Numbered from the stretch's first letter, positions 8,676-17,881 are shown. The stretch is DNA of 64,000 nt from Ketobacter sp036337295 (GCA_036337295.1 JAYZEN010000007.1:310001-374000), one strand, 5' to 3'. Translations and numbers: made by a program. Notes: generated by a model not told the origin, from the sequence alone.

Positions 8676-9374
8676 ATGACACGTCTGATCAAAACCGTTT
8701 CCCTGTGGACGCTGGCGTCGGCACTGGTTTGTGGATGTGCCACCGCTCCGCAACCGAAACCCGGCGACGCCCGCTATTCTCCGGTTATGCCAGTGTCGCA
8801 ACCGGAAGGGGAGCGTGCCACCGGCTCTATCTATGCCAGTGGTGCCGGGATCAGCTTGTGGGAAGACAAGCGGGCCCGCCGCATCGGCGACATCATTACC
8901 CTGTACCTGGATGAGCGCACGGTATCATCCAAAACCAACACCACCGCTATTGATAAAGACGACAAGATTGATATGGGAGTCGCCAGTCTGTTGGGTTCAT
9001 CCCCATCCACCAGTTATAACGGAACCCATTTGAACATGGCGATTGATGCGGACAACAGCCGTGAATTCGAAGGCGATGCCAACTCAGATCAAAGCAATCG
9101 GTTGTTAGGTCAGATCTCGGTGACCGTGGCCGATGTGTTGCCTAATGGTGTGTTAATGGTTCGGGGCGAGAAGTGGATGACCTTCTCCCAGGGTGACGAA
9201 TTTATTCGGATCGAGGGCATGTTGAGACCCTCGGATGTGGCGCCGGATAACACGGCTATGTCCACCCGCCTGGCGGACGCCCGAATTACCTACAGTGGCA
9301 CCGGAGCACTGGCTGATGCACAGGTTCAAGGTTGGGCATCGCGCTTCTTTGGTGGCAAATGGTGGCCGTTCTGA
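8676..9374 (+). CDS. flgH: Flagellar L-ring lipoprotein FlgH
   Basis: This 232-residue protein has a lipoprotein signal peptide ending in the lipobox-like LVCGC. Family blocks present are GDIITLYLDERT, SDQSNRLLGQISVTV, LPNGVLMVRGEKWMTF and the C-terminal RFFGGKWWPF. FlgH forms the outer-membrane L ring that serves as bushing. The ATG at 8676, with TTGGAG upstream, is preferred over an in-frame TTG at 8664 because it places the signal peptide at the very N-terminus. Confidence 0.95.
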   Translation: MTRLIKTVSLWTLASALVCGCATAPQPKPGDARYSPVMPVSQPEGERATGSIYASGAGISLWEDKRARRIGDIITLYLDERTVSSKTNTTAIDKDDKIDMGVASLLGSSPSTSYNGTHLNMAIDADNSREFEGDANSDQSNRLLGQISVTVADVLPNGVLMVRGEKWMTFSQGDEFIRIEGMLRPSDVAPDNTAMSTRLADARITYSGTGALADAQVQGWASRFFGGKWWPF

Positions 9375-9385
9375 GGGTGAATTTT

Positions 9386-10483
9386 ATGAAAACATGGCTG
9401 ACGGTCATTGCGCTGCTGGTATTGCCCGGCATCAGTTTGGCGGACCGCCTTAAGGATATCTCTGATGTGCAGGGCGTGCGCAGCAATCAGTTGATCGGGT
9501 ACGGACTAGTGGTGGGCCTGGATGGCACCGGTGACAAAACCAATCAGACGCCGTTCACGGTGCAAACCTTCCGTAACATGATGGAGCAGTTCGGTATCAG
9601 CGTACCGGAGAACCTGACCCCCAAACTGAAAAATGTGGCGGCGGTGTCCATCCATTCGGAGCTGCCGCCGTTTGCCAAGGCGGGTCAGCGTATCGACATA
9701 ACGGTTTCCTCCCTGGGTAACGCCTCCAGTTTGAGAGGTGGCACCCTGCTGATGACGCCGCTACGGGGTGCAGACGGTCGGGTTTATGCCATTGCCCAGG
9801 GTAATCTGGTGGTGGGGGGCTTCGGTGCCCAGGGCTCAGACGGCTCCAAGATTACCGTGAACATTCCCAGTGCCGGGCGGATTCCCAATGGCGCTACGGT
9901 GGAAGTGTCTGCGCCAAATCCTTTTCATGAAGGCAACACGTTGACGTTCAACCTGCACCAACCGGATTTCACCACCGCCAAACGGGTGCGTGATGAGATC
10001 AACCGCTTGTTGGGGCCGGGCGTTGCACGCTCCATGGATGCTACGTCCATCGTGGTCACGGCTCCCCGTGATCCGTCCCAGCGGGTGACCTATCTATCGG
10101 TGTTGGAAAACCTGGAGGTAAAACCTGCGGAACCGTCAGCCAAGGTCATCATTAATTCCCGCACCGGCACCATCGTGATTGGTAACAACGTCAAAGTATC
10201 CCCGGCTGCGGTCACCCATGGCAACCTGACGGTCACGATCTCGGAAAGTGTGGACATCAGCCAGCCCGGGGCATTCGCCGGTGGCCGGACGGTGGCGGCC
10301 AATGAATCCCAGATTGATATTACGGAAGAGAAAAGCCATATGTTCAAGGTGGGCGACAGTGTCACCCTGGATGACATCGTGGCGGCAGTCAATCGGGTGG
10401 GCATGGCGCCGGGTGACCTGATGGCAATTCTGGAAGCCTTGAAACAGGCCGGTGCCCTGCGCGCTGAGCTGATCGTGATCTGA
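9386..10483 (+). CDS. flgI: Flagellar P-ring protein FlgI
   Basis: This 365-residue protein has a cleavable signal peptide (MKTWLTVIALLVLPGISLA) and the conserved FlgI blocks DVQGVRSNQLIGYGLVVGL, DGTGDKTNQTPFT and VSSLGNASSLRGGTLL. FlgI forms the peptidoglycan-associated P ring with help from FlgA (1040-1741). The ATG at 9386 follows GAGGGTG. The in-frame reading from 9332 overlaps flgH and would hide the signal peptide. Confidence 0.97.
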   Translation: MKTWLTVIALLVLPGISLADRLKDISDVQGVRSNQLIGYGLVVGLDGTGDKTNQTPFTVQTFRNMMEQFGISVPENLTPKLKNVAAVSIHSELPPFAKAGQRIDITVSSLGNASSLRGGTLLMTPLRGADGRVYAIAQGNLVVGGFGAQGSDGSKITVNIPSAGRIPNGATVEVSAPNPFHEGNTLTFNLHQPDFTTAKRVRDEINRLLGPGVARSMDATSIVVTAPRDPSQRVTYLSVLENLEVKPAEPSAKVIINSRTGTIVIGNNVKVSPAAVTHGNLTVTISESVDISQPGAFAGGRTVAANESQIDITEEKSHMFKVGDSVTLDDIVAAVNRVGMAPGDLMAILEALKQAGALRAELIVI

Positions 10484-10484
10484 T

Positions 10485-11507
10485 ATGCTCAAGCCGCCCA
10501 GCAACAGCTCTCCTGACCTGTATCTGGATTTTTCCAAATTCAATCAGCTGCGCAAAATGACCCGCGATGATGGGGATGCGGCCCTCAGGGCTGCCGCGCA
10601 GCAGATGGAAGGGGTTTTCCTCAACATGATGTTGCAAAGCATGCGCGACGCCAATGCGGTGTTTGCGGAAGGCAACATGCTGGATTCCCGTGACGGCCAG
10701 TTCTATCAGGGTATGTACGACAAGCAGCTGTCGTTGAACATCAGTAAGCAGGGTGGCATTGGGTTGGCAGATGTGATTGTCAAGCAGATGCAGACCCAGG
10801 CCGCAGCCCGTCAACGAACACCGGACGTCAATACTGACATTTCCGCCTACTTGAAACATCCCGTGTTGGCGCGACCTTCATTGCCGGTGGCGGAGGGTGC
10901 AACCGGTTCCCGATCTGCAGTAACTGAACAGGATTCAAAACCGGCATCGAGTTCCTCTGTTGTTGCCCCACCTAACGCGCGCCTGGCTGCAGAGCAAGAT
11001 ACGGCTGATTCTCAGTGGCAATCCCCCAGCGATTTTGTACAGGTCATTTATCCTCACGCCAAACGTGCTGCGGAACGCTTGGGCACGTCGCCCGAAGCCG
11101 TGATTGCCCAGGCAGTGTTGGAAACTGGTTGGGGGCAGCATGTGATGGAAGCGGCCGGTGGAGAAAACTCTTTCAATTTATTTGGCATCAAGGCGGATTC
11201 CCGTTGGCAGGGTGATGTGGTTCGCCGCAACACACTGGAATACCGGAATGGAATTGCCGCCCAGGAGAATGCCGCTTTCCGCTCTTACCGCTCTTTGGAT
11301 CAGGCATTTGATGATTACGTGAATTTTCTGCATTCAAACGCGCGCTACGAAAATGCGATTGGTAAAAAAAGTGATGCGAAACAATGGGGTTTTGATTTGC
11401 AGAACTCCGGTTACGCCACCGATCCAAATTATGGCAACAAAATTGCAAACATCATGGATAGTGACGTATTTCAAGCAGCGTTAAAAACAGCGGCCACCAA
11501 ACTTTAA
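10485..11507 (+). CDS. flgJ: Rod assembly protein and muramidase FlgJ
   Basis: This 340-residue two-domain protein has an N-terminal rod-capping domain (about 25-115; AQQMEGVFLNMMLQSMRDA) and, after a Pro/Ser-rich linker, a C-terminal glycoside hydrolase 73 muramidase (about 180-335; SPEAVIAQAVLETGWGQ with the catalytic Glu, then FNLFGIKAD). It opens the peptidoglycan for the growing rod. The start lies 1 base after the flgI stop, indicating translational coupling. Confidence 0.96.
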   Translation: MLKPPSNSSPDLYLDFSKFNQLRKMTRDDGDAALRAAAQQMEGVFLNMMLQSMRDANAVFAEGNMLDSRDGQFYQGMYDKQLSLNISKQGGIGLADVIVKQMQTQAAARQRTPDVNTDISAYLKHPVLARPSLPVAEGATGSRSAVTEQDSKPASSSSVVAPPNARLAAEQDTADSQWQSPSDFVQVIYPHAKRAAERLGTSPEAVIAQAVLETGWGQHVMEAAGGENSFNLFGIKADSRWQGDVVRRNTLEYRNGIAAQENAAFRSYRSLDQAFDDYVNFLHSNARYENAIGKKSDAKQWGFDLQNSGYATDPNYGNKIANIMDSDVFQAALKTAATKL

Positions 11508-11521
11508 AGCGGAACAGATAA

Positions 11522-13504
11522 ATGGCAGATCTTGCGGGCATAGCATTATCAGGATTGAGAGCGAGTCAAACCTCGCTGTCGACCACCAGCCATAATATCG
11601 TCAATGTCGATACCGAAGGCTATAGCCGCCAGAAAACCGGCCTGGCCACTCGGGTTCCGCAATCCTACGGTGGTTCCTTTGTCGGTCAGGGCGTTGACGT
11701 TGCCAGCATATCGCGGGTCAGTAATCAGTATGTGGTCGATCAACTGCGGCGGGACATTGCATCCTACAACACCTACGATGCCTATTATGAATACGCGGTA
11801 CGAGTGGACCAACTGTTGGGAGATGATTCCACAGCGATCACACCGTCATTACAATCCTTTTTTGACGCCGTGCAGGATGTTTCCAATGATCCGGCGTCGG
11901 TACCCAATCGCCAGGTTTTGCTGAGTACCGGTGAGGCGCTGGTGAACCGCTTCAACGCGGTGTATGAGCAGGTATTCCAAACCAACGAAACCCTGAATAT
12001 TGAGCTGGATGCTGTCGCGTCCAAGATCACCCAGCTGGCCGCCAGCATTGCCTCCTATAACGAATCCATCCAGGCGGTGTACACCAATAATACCGGTGAG
12101 CTCCCCAATGACCTGTTGGATCAACGGGACGAGGCCGTGCGCCAGTTATCCGAGCTGGTCGGAGTCGAAGTTTTGCAACAACAGAACTTGAGCGTCAGCG
12201 TGTTTATCGGCAGCGGTCAGCCTCTGGTGATCGGCAATGACTCCTTCTCCGTACAAACCGTTTCCAACTCCACCGGTCTGCGTCGCAAGGACATCATCAT
12301 CACCGATGGCAGCAACGTGCAGAACATCACTAACCTGGTATCCGGTGGTCGTTTGGGTGGATTGATTTCGGTACGGGAAGACTTGATCGATCCCGTATTC
12401 AACGAGTTGGGCCGCATGGCATTATCCGTTGCCCAGTCGTTCAATGATCAGCACCAGCTGGGCATGGACCTGGACAATCAGCTGGGCGGCACCTTCTTCA
12501 GCGATATAAATTCCAGCACCGCGGAATTTGCCCGAGTGGCCGGGAGAACGTCCAATGCGGGCACTGCCGCGATCTCGGTGACCATCGACGATACCAACCT
12601 GCTGACGGCAGATGATTATCGGCTGCGATACGATGCCGGATCGGGTAACTACACACTTTATAATGCGGACAACACCGTCAATGCCACGTTTGCCGATCCA
12701 GGCCCTGGAGGAACCTTTACCACCACCGATGGATTTACGCTGAATTTTGTATCCGGCGCACCGGCGGACCGGGATGAATTTACCATCCTGCCCACCCGTC
12801 TGGGTGCTTATGAAATGGATATGGACATTAACGATGTCCGTCAGGTGGCCGCGGCTCTTCCGGTGACGACCAATCTGCCCGCCAGCAACACCGGTGCAGG
12901 CTACGTTGAAGACGTCATCGTAACGGACACCACGTCGGCGGACTTTACCACCACGCCCTTCGCCTTGGTGCCTCCGTATCGGGTTGAGTTCACCAGCGCC
13001 ACCACCTACGACGTGCTGGATGCCGGTACCAATGCGGTGGTGGTCGGTGGGGTGGCCTATACGCCGGGTCAATCCAATGGATTGCTGGAATTGGCAGGCC
13101 TGTATCCGGCTTCCGGTTACGATGTGGTGTTCAACGGTAATCCCGCCACCGGAGACCAGGTTGAAATTGGCTACAACAATGGTGGCGTGAACGATAACCG
13201 TAATGCGCTGCTGTTGGGTGCGCTGTCCACCACCAAAACCATCGCCAATGGCACGGTCACCTACCAGGGCGCCTACAGCCAGCTGGTGAGTGGGGTGGGT
13301 ACCCGCACCAACGACGCTTCCGTCAGTCAGGAGGCGGCGCAAACCATCTTGAATCAGTCTGAGGCACAGTGGGAATCCATCTCCGGTGTCAACCTGGATG
13401 AGGAGGCGGCGAATCTGATCCGGTTCCAGCAGTCCTACCAGGCCTCTGCCAGGGTGATCCAGGTGTCCAGTGAACTGTTCGATACCATAATCAGTTCCCT
13501 CTGA
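11522..13504 (+). CDS. flgK: Flagellar hook-associated protein 1 FlgK
   Basis: This 660-residue protein starts MADLAGIALSGLRASQTSL, with the SHNIVNVDTEGYSRQ axial motif, and ends with the C-terminal QQSYQASARVIQVSSELFDTI block. It is the first hook-filament junction protein and an FlgN client. It is longer than the enterobacterial protein (about 550) but ordinary for marine gammaproteobacteria, with the extra length in the central region (about residues 300-560). Confidence 0.96.
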   Translation: MADLAGIALSGLRASQTSLSTTSHNIVNVDTEGYSRQKTGLATRVPQSYGGSFVGQGVDVASISRVSNQYVVDQLRRDIASYNTYDAYYEYAVRVDQLLGDDSTAITPSLQSFFDAVQDVSNDPASVPNRQVLLSTGEALVNRFNAVYEQVFQTNETLNIELDAVASKITQLAASIASYNESIQAVYTNNTGELPNDLLDQRDEAVRQLSELVGVEVLQQQNLSVSVFIGSGQPLVIGNDSFSVQTVSNSTGLRRKDIIITDGSNVQNITNLVSGGRLGGLISVREDLIDPVFNELGRMALSVAQSFNDQHQLGMDLDNQLGGTFFSDINSSTAEFARVAGRTSNAGTAAISVTIDDTNLLTADDYRLRYDAGSGNYTLYNADNTVNATFADPGPGGTFTTTDGFTLNFVSGAPADRDEFTILPTRLGAYEMDMDINDVRQVAAALPVTTNLPASNTGAGYVEDVIVTDTTSADFTTTPFALVPPYRVEFTSATTYDVLDAGTNAVVVGGVAYTPGQSNGLLELAGLYPASGYDVVFNGNPATGDQVEIGYNNGGVNDNRNALLLGALSTTKTIANGTVTYQGAYSQLVSGVGTRTNDASVSQEAAQTILNQSEAQWESISGVNLDEEAANLIRFQQSYQASARVIQVSSELFDTIISSL

Positions 13505-13514
13505 GGTTGATAAG

Positions 13515-14738
13515 ATGCCGATTCGAATCTCGACCTCACAAGTATTCACCCAGGGAGCCAACTCCATTCTGGACAACCAGTCCAAGGTGAATCAGACCCA
13601 ATTGCAGTTGTCCAAGGGCACCCGGATTCTGAAACCCTCTGACGATCCGATTGGATCGGCGGTGGCGCTGGATCTGCAGAAGCAGATCGACAACTCACTG
13701 CAATTCATCAGTAACGGTCAAACCGCTGAAACCAAGCTTGCGGTGGAGGAGTCTGCGCTGGCCAATGTGACGGATATCCTGCAGCGGATTCGCGACCTCA
13801 CGCTGCAAGGTGCCAATGCCACCATGAATCAGACCGACCGCCAGGCCATCATTGTCGAGATTGAGCAGCGGATGGACGAGCTGATTGGCCTGGGCAACAG
13901 CCAGCTGGCCAGTGGTGAGTACCTGTTTTCCGGTTTCAAAACCAACGTTAAACCGTTCTCCCGTGATGGCACCGGCAGTGTCACCTACAACGGCGATCAG
14001 GGTGTGCTGAATGTGAACGTCAACACCTCCGTCAGGGTGGAAAGCGGCAATAGCGGCGACGAGGTGTTCTTCGACATTAAAACCGGTAACGGCTCGTTTG
14101 TGACGGAAGGGGATTCCTCTAATCTGGGCACCGGTGTCATCAGTGCTGCGGTGCTGGAAGATCCGACTGTTTATGTGGGCGACCAATACAGCGTGGACTT
14201 CTCCCTGAGCGGCAGCGGAGCGCTTCAATACCAGATTACCGGGGCCAATACCGGGCCGGTGTACGCTGCGCCGTTGCCGCTGTTTGATGAGGACGCGTCC
14301 ATCTCATTCAACGGCATCAACTTTTCCATCTCCGGGTTTCCGCAGGCCGGGGACAGCTTCACCATTGAGCCGAGTTTTCGTCAGTCCGTGTTCGCCACGG
14401 TCAATCAGATCGTGTCGGCGCTGAAGATCCCGAACAACACCGCTACCCTGCAGGCCACCTTTCAAAACGCCCTCAACGTAGGTCTGCAGAATCTGGATCA
14501 GGCCATGAATCACATTGATGAAGTGCGTGCCAGCGTGGGCAGTCGACTCAATGTGATCGAGAGTGAGGCTGAGATCAACGAGAGCCTGAAGGTGGAGGCG
14601 GAGTCGGCGCTGTCGGTGGTGAAGGACCTGGACTACGCCGAAGCCATTACGGAATTGAATAAACGAACCCTGGCGCTGCAAGCGGCGCAGCAAAGTTTTG
14701 TCCAGGTTCAGAACTTATCCCTGTTTGAATTTATTTAG
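13515..14738 (+). CDS. flgL: Flagellar hook-associated protein 3 FlgL
   Basis: This 407-residue flagellin-like protein has the N-terminal block (STSQVFTQGANSILDNQSKV, then KGTRILKPSDDPIGSAVAL) and the C-terminal block (LDYAEAITELNKRTLALQAA). It is the second junction protein between hook and filament. It is the last gene of the flgF-L run, about 10 bases after flgK. Confidence 0.96.
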   Translation: MPIRISTSQVFTQGANSILDNQSKVNQTQLQLSKGTRILKPSDDPIGSAVALDLQKQIDNSLQFISNGQTAETKLAVEESALANVTDILQRIRDLTLQGANATMNQTDRQAIIVEIEQRMDELIGLGNSQLASGEYLFSGFKTNVKPFSRDGTGSVTYNGDQGVLNVNVNTSVRVESGNSGDEVFFDIKTGNGSFVTEGDSSNLGTGVISAAVLEDPTVYVGDQYSVDFSLSGSGALQYQITGANTGPVYAAPLPLFDEDASISFNGINFSISGFPQAGDSFTIEPSFRQSVFATVNQIVSALKIPNNTATLQATFQNALNVGLQNLDQAMNHIDEVRASVGSRLNVIESEAEINESLKVEAESALSVVKDLDYAEAITELNKRTLALQAAQQSFVQVQNLSLFEFI

Positions 14739-14800
14739 CGCGGTTAACACCATGAGCACACAGATTTTACTGCAACACGGTCAATGGCGAGGAGGCTAGC

Positions 14801-14887
14801 ATGGGTGAAGCGAAACAGGCCCGGAACATCGAATTAACAGTTAAATCAGCCTTTCTCATCAGGACAAACGCCGGGAAGGCGAAGTAG
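14801..14887 (+). CDS. Possible 28-codon leader ORF upstream of first flagellin
   Basis: An ATG at 14801 has a perfect AGGAGG six bases before it and opens a 28-residue basic reading frame (starts MGEAKQARNIEL, ends NAGKAK) that stops at 14885-14887, overlapping the ribosome site TAGGAGAAA of the flagellin gene. The strong SD and the stop inside the next SD would allow translational coupling. No homology is claimed, and the AGGAGG may instead serve as an RNA-binding site. Confidence 0.3.
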   Translation: MGEAKQARNIELTVKSAFLIRTNAGKAK

Positions 14888-14898
14888 GAGAAACCAAC

Positions 14899-16425
14899 AT
14901 GCCACAGATTATTAATACGAATATTTCGTCTATCAATGCCCAGCGCAACCTGAACAAGTCGCAGGGTTCACTACAGACTTCCCTGCAGCGCCTGTCGTCC
15001 GGCTTGCGGATCAACAGCGCCAAAGATGATGCTGCCGGCCTCGCCATCTCCAACCGCTTTACCACTCAGGTACGGGGTATGAACGTGGCGATCCGTAATG
15101 CCAACGATGGTATCTCATTGGCCCAGACCACAGAAAGTGCGCTGGACGAGATTACCACCTCGCTGCAGCGTATCCGGGATCTGGCAGTGCAGTCGGCCAA
15201 CGACACCAACAGCCAGGCGGACCGCATTTCACTGCAGGCGGAAGTGGATCAGCTGATCGATGAAATCGACCGTATCGCTACCACCACCACGTTCAACGGC
15301 CGCAATGTGCTGGACGGCACTTTATCTTCTTACTACTTCCAGATCGGGGCCAATGCGGGTGAAGGGGTGGAGGTGTCCGGCGTGGATGCCCGTATCAATT
15401 CCCTGGGTTCCCAGCCGGGTGTGGTACAGAGCACCGCTTCCAGTCTGGCGGCAGCGGATGGCACTGTGCTCACCGATTTCTATCTCAACATCGGAGGTGG
15501 TGCCACCATCGATGCGGCCACCCTGGCCAACGGTGGCCAGATTCAGGGCGCGTCGTTGACAGCGTTGACCGATCCCAACTCCGATTACTATGGGGACGGT
15601 ATCGCCAAGAGCATGGCGGAGCGGATCAATGATCTGCGTGAAGATGGAGTGGAGGGTATGGAAAGCGTCTATGCTACTGCCCGCACCACATACGACTACC
15701 TGGATACAGCGGCGTCTGCTGCGCCGGCGGATGCCTTTATTGGCACCGGCTCCATGGCCAATGGTGATCTGAACATTAATGGCGTGGACATCGGCCCGGT
15801 CAGCTTCCTGGAGAAGGATGGTGACGGTGCGTTGACCCAGGCCATCAATGCCAAATCCACCATCACCGGTGTCACCGCCAGTGTGGATGAAAACGGTCGC
15901 CTGGTGCTGACAGCGAAGGATGGTCGGGATGTGGTGGTGACCACCCAGAATGGCGCAGCAGACCTGTTGTTCAACGGCGGCGGCGGTACCACAGTGGCAG
16001 ATTTCACTGACGACTTTAAATCCGGTACGTTAACGGTTTCCGCCAAAGACACCATTACCCTGGGTGCCTACCAGACAGTGGATGATGATGTGAACGTGCA
16101 GGCGGTAGGCACCATTGCCAATGCCGACATCACCAGCATCGAAGGGGCCAACCAGACCATGGACTCCGTGGACAGCGCGTTGGCGCAAATTGACGCCTTC
16201 CGTGGTGAATTGGGTGCCACCCAGAACCGATTCGAATCCACCATCCGCAACCTGTCGGCGGTGGCGGAGAGTCTGTCTGCGGCCAATAGCCGGATTCGGG
16301 ATGCAGACTTTGCGGCGGAAACCGCGAACCTGTCCAAGAATCAGGTGTTGCAACAGGCCGGTATCTCGGTGTTGGCGCAGGCCAACGGCTTACCCCAGCA
16401 GGTACTGTCTTTGCTGCAAGGATAA
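14899..16425 (+). CDS. fliC: Flagellin (first paralog)
   Basis: This 508-residue flagellin has the canonical N-terminal D0/D1 region (MPQIINTNISSINAQRNLN, RLSSGLRINSAKDDAAGLA) and C-terminal D1/D0 region (LSAANSRIRDADFAAETANL ending LPQQVLSLLQG). The variable central domain (about 165-410) is rich in Ser, Thr, Asp and Gly, offering many possible O-glycosylation sites. The termini are nearly identical to the second flagellin at 17882, and the central domain is recognisably related too (INGVDIGPVSF and AKDGRD blocks). No clear sigma-28 box was found immediately upstream. Confidence 0.96.
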   Translation: MPQIINTNISSINAQRNLNKSQGSLQTSLQRLSSGLRINSAKDDAAGLAISNRFTTQVRGMNVAIRNANDGISLAQTTESALDEITTSLQRIRDLAVQSANDTNSQADRISLQAEVDQLIDEIDRIATTTTFNGRNVLDGTLSSYYFQIGANAGEGVEVSGVDARINSLGSQPGVVQSTASSLAAADGTVLTDFYLNIGGGATIDAATLANGGQIQGASLTALTDPNSDYYGDGIAKSMAERINDLREDGVEGMESVYATARTTYDYLDTAASAAPADAFIGTGSMANGDLNINGVDIGPVSFLEKDGDGALTQAINAKSTITGVTASVDENGRLVLTAKDGRDVVVTTQNGAADLLFNGGGGTTVADFTDDFKSGTLTVSAKDTITLGAYQTVDDDVNVQAVGTIANADITSIEGANQTMDSVDSALAQIDAFRGELGATQNRFESTIRNLSAVAESLSAANSRIRDADFAAETANLSKNQVLQQAGISVLAQANGLPQQVLSLLQG

Positions 16426-16448
16426 TGGAATCGGGTCCATCTGCGTGG

Positions 16449-16472
16449 GAAGGGCTGCTGAAGCGGCCCTTC
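16449..16472 (+). terminator. Probable terminator hairpin after first flagellin
   Basis: The inverted repeat GAAGGGC / GCCCTTC with a 10-base loop begins 23 bases after the flagellin stop. No clean T run follows, only pyrimidine-rich sequence, so efficiency is uncertain. Confidence 0.5.
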
Positions 16473-16621
16473 TCCTTCGTTGGGGGCTGTCGGCGCCTTT
16501 TTGCCTCTTCAATATCCGTATCTTCAGTATCCTAAGTATCCGCTTCTTCAGTATTTCTCTCTCCAGCAATTGTTTTGGAATCTGGTCTATTATGTAAATT
16601 CAAACGCTTGGTAAGACAGGG

Positions 16622-17575
16622 ATGCCCATGCCAAAATTCAAACTGGTTGCGGCGCAACCGGATTCTCTCAATCACCAATGGTCAGTATTCAATAAGCAGT
16701 TCGTGCACACTCTTCCGCTTAACGCCATCTTCGACCAGCGGTCACGAATCTTCACCCTGGGAAGTTGCTTTGCGGTTGAAATCCGCAAGGCGCTGAAAAA
16801 AAGCCAGATTGCAGTCTTCCCTCAATATGAAACGCTTTCGCTGGAGCCGGATCGGTATCGGATCGGGGATTTCCCGGTGCGGGAGAATTTCAACTACTAC
16901 AATACATTCAGCATTGAACAGGAGTTTGCCAAAGCCCTGCAATTATGGAGTCAGGACGAGCAGGACTATTGGCAGGTACCGGATCGCTGGTGGGGTACTG
17001 AAGATCTGGTGTACCAGGATCCTTATCGGCGCTGTGTTTTCGGGCGGACCCGCGAGGATGTGATTGCCGCAACCCGGGCGCTGGATGATGTGGTGCGGCA
17101 AGGCGCCCAGGCTGCAGATGGATTTCTGATTACCCTGGGCCTGATTGAAGTATGGAAAAAGAAGGACAACCAGAAAGTGGCCTGCATGCAACCCGGCTAC
17201 AATGCCGGTGGCGGGGCAGAGGAGTTGCAGTTCCACCTCAGCAGCTTTTCCGAAAACCTGGATAATTTGCGTAATATTATCAGCCACATATGTGATTTGA
17301 ATGCCAAAGCCCAGATTGTGTTCACGGTCTCCCCTGTGCCTCTGGGAAAAACCTTTACCGACAACGACGTTTTTGTTGCCAATATGGAAAGCAAATCGTT
17401 GTTGAGGGCGGCGGCGGCCCAGGTCTGTCGGGAGCACGAGCAGGTTCACTACTTTCCCAGCTACGACATCTGCTCAGCCATCAAGAATGTCTATACCGAA
17501 GACGGGCGCCACATTCGGCCGGAAATCGTTAAAATGATCCTGAACGGCTTCTTTGCCTCCTACTTTTCCGCCTAG
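16622..17575 (+). CDS. GSCFA-family SGNH-like hydrolase or acyltransferase
   Basis: This 317-residue protein carries the name-giving motif LGSCFA at residues 46-51, with Ser48 in the block I nucleophile position of SGNH enzymes. It also has a block III-like TLGLIEVW (171-178), a TVSPVPL block (235-241) and a C-terminal DGRH (Asp294, His297) that fits the catalytic Asp-x-x-His. No signal peptide is seen, so it should be cytoplasmic. Known SGNH relatives hydrolyse or transfer acyl groups on sugars, but the GSCFA family has no firmly established substrate that I know of. It sits alone between two flagellin genes in the same orientation, which suggests a role in modifying a flagellin glycan. That role is inference. 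Confidence 0.85.
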   Translation: MPMPKFKLVAAQPDSLNHQWSVFNKQFVHTLPLNAIFDQRSRIFTLGSCFAVEIRKALKKSQIAVFPQYETLSLEPDRYRIGDFPVRENFNYYNTFSIEQEFAKALQLWSQDEQDYWQVPDRWWGTEDLVYQDPYRRCVFGRTREDVIAATRALDDVVRQGAQAADGFLITLGLIEVWKKKDNQKVACMQPGYNAGGGAEELQFHLSSFSENLDNLRNIISHICDLNAKAQIVFTVSPVPLGKTFTDNDVFVANMESKSLLRAAAAQVCREHEQVHYFPSYDICSAIKNVYTEDGRHIRPEIVKMILNGFFASYFSA

Positions 17576-17611
17576 TTTAGTGGCGCAGCGTCAAAATCCC
17601 CCCAATTTTGT

Positions 17612-17638
17612 TCAAGTTATTTCACCGCTCGCCGATAT
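17612..17638 (+). promoter_or_regulatory. Distal sigma-28 promoter match before second flagellin
   Basis: TCAAGTTA, 11 bases, GCCGATAT matches the FliA consensus with correct spacing, 244 bases before the flagellin start. It has the same boxes as the proximal element, which lies exactly 142 bases downstream. Confidence 0.55.
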
Positions 17639-17753
17639 CTCTCTTGGCCGCCGCTACCAGGCGGCTCTGCGCGGCACTGGGCAGCTCAACCAGCTGATCA
17701 GCGAACGAGCATAAAAAAGTCTGCTTTAGGAATGAAAAGGTTTAAGTAAATTC

Positions 17754-17780
17754 TCAAGTTGACTGCTTTGACGCCGATAT
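17754..17780 (+). promoter_or_regulatory. Proximal sigma-28 promoter of second flagellin
   Basis: TCAAGTTG, 11 bases, GCCGATAT has the pseudomonad-type FliA boxes (TCAAG and GCCGATA) at ideal spacing, 101 bases before the ATG. It is the most likely main promoter for the flagellin and flaG. Confidence 0.85.
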
Positions 17781-17881
17781 AACCAGTGAGAACGCATTAT
17801 GTAGCACGGCCTCATGGAGGCTAACAAGAATCAAACCTCAATTGTCTGAGGTCGTGTTTAAGAGAGAGCAGGAGACACACA

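Larger units (their letters stand above)
17576..17881 (+). other. 306-base intergenic region before second flagellin
   Basis: This gap holds two sigma-28 promoter matches (17612 and 17754), a possible minus-strand coding remnant (17622-17740), and a leader with GGAGGCTA (17815-17822) plus the flagellin SD GCAGGAGA. The GAGGCTA-type element recurs in the leader of the first flagellin (14791-14798), so the two leaders share sequence. Confidence 0.6.

Noticed and set aside
14852..14880. TAAATCAG...GCCGGGAA as a sigma-28 promoter for the first flagellin
   Set aside because: The spacer is 20 rather than 11 bases and the -10 box is poor.
16517..16556. Short repeats of CTTCAGTAT/AGTATCC after the first flagellin
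   Set aside because: Only two to four imperfect copies, not enough to call a repeat family or a CRISPR array.
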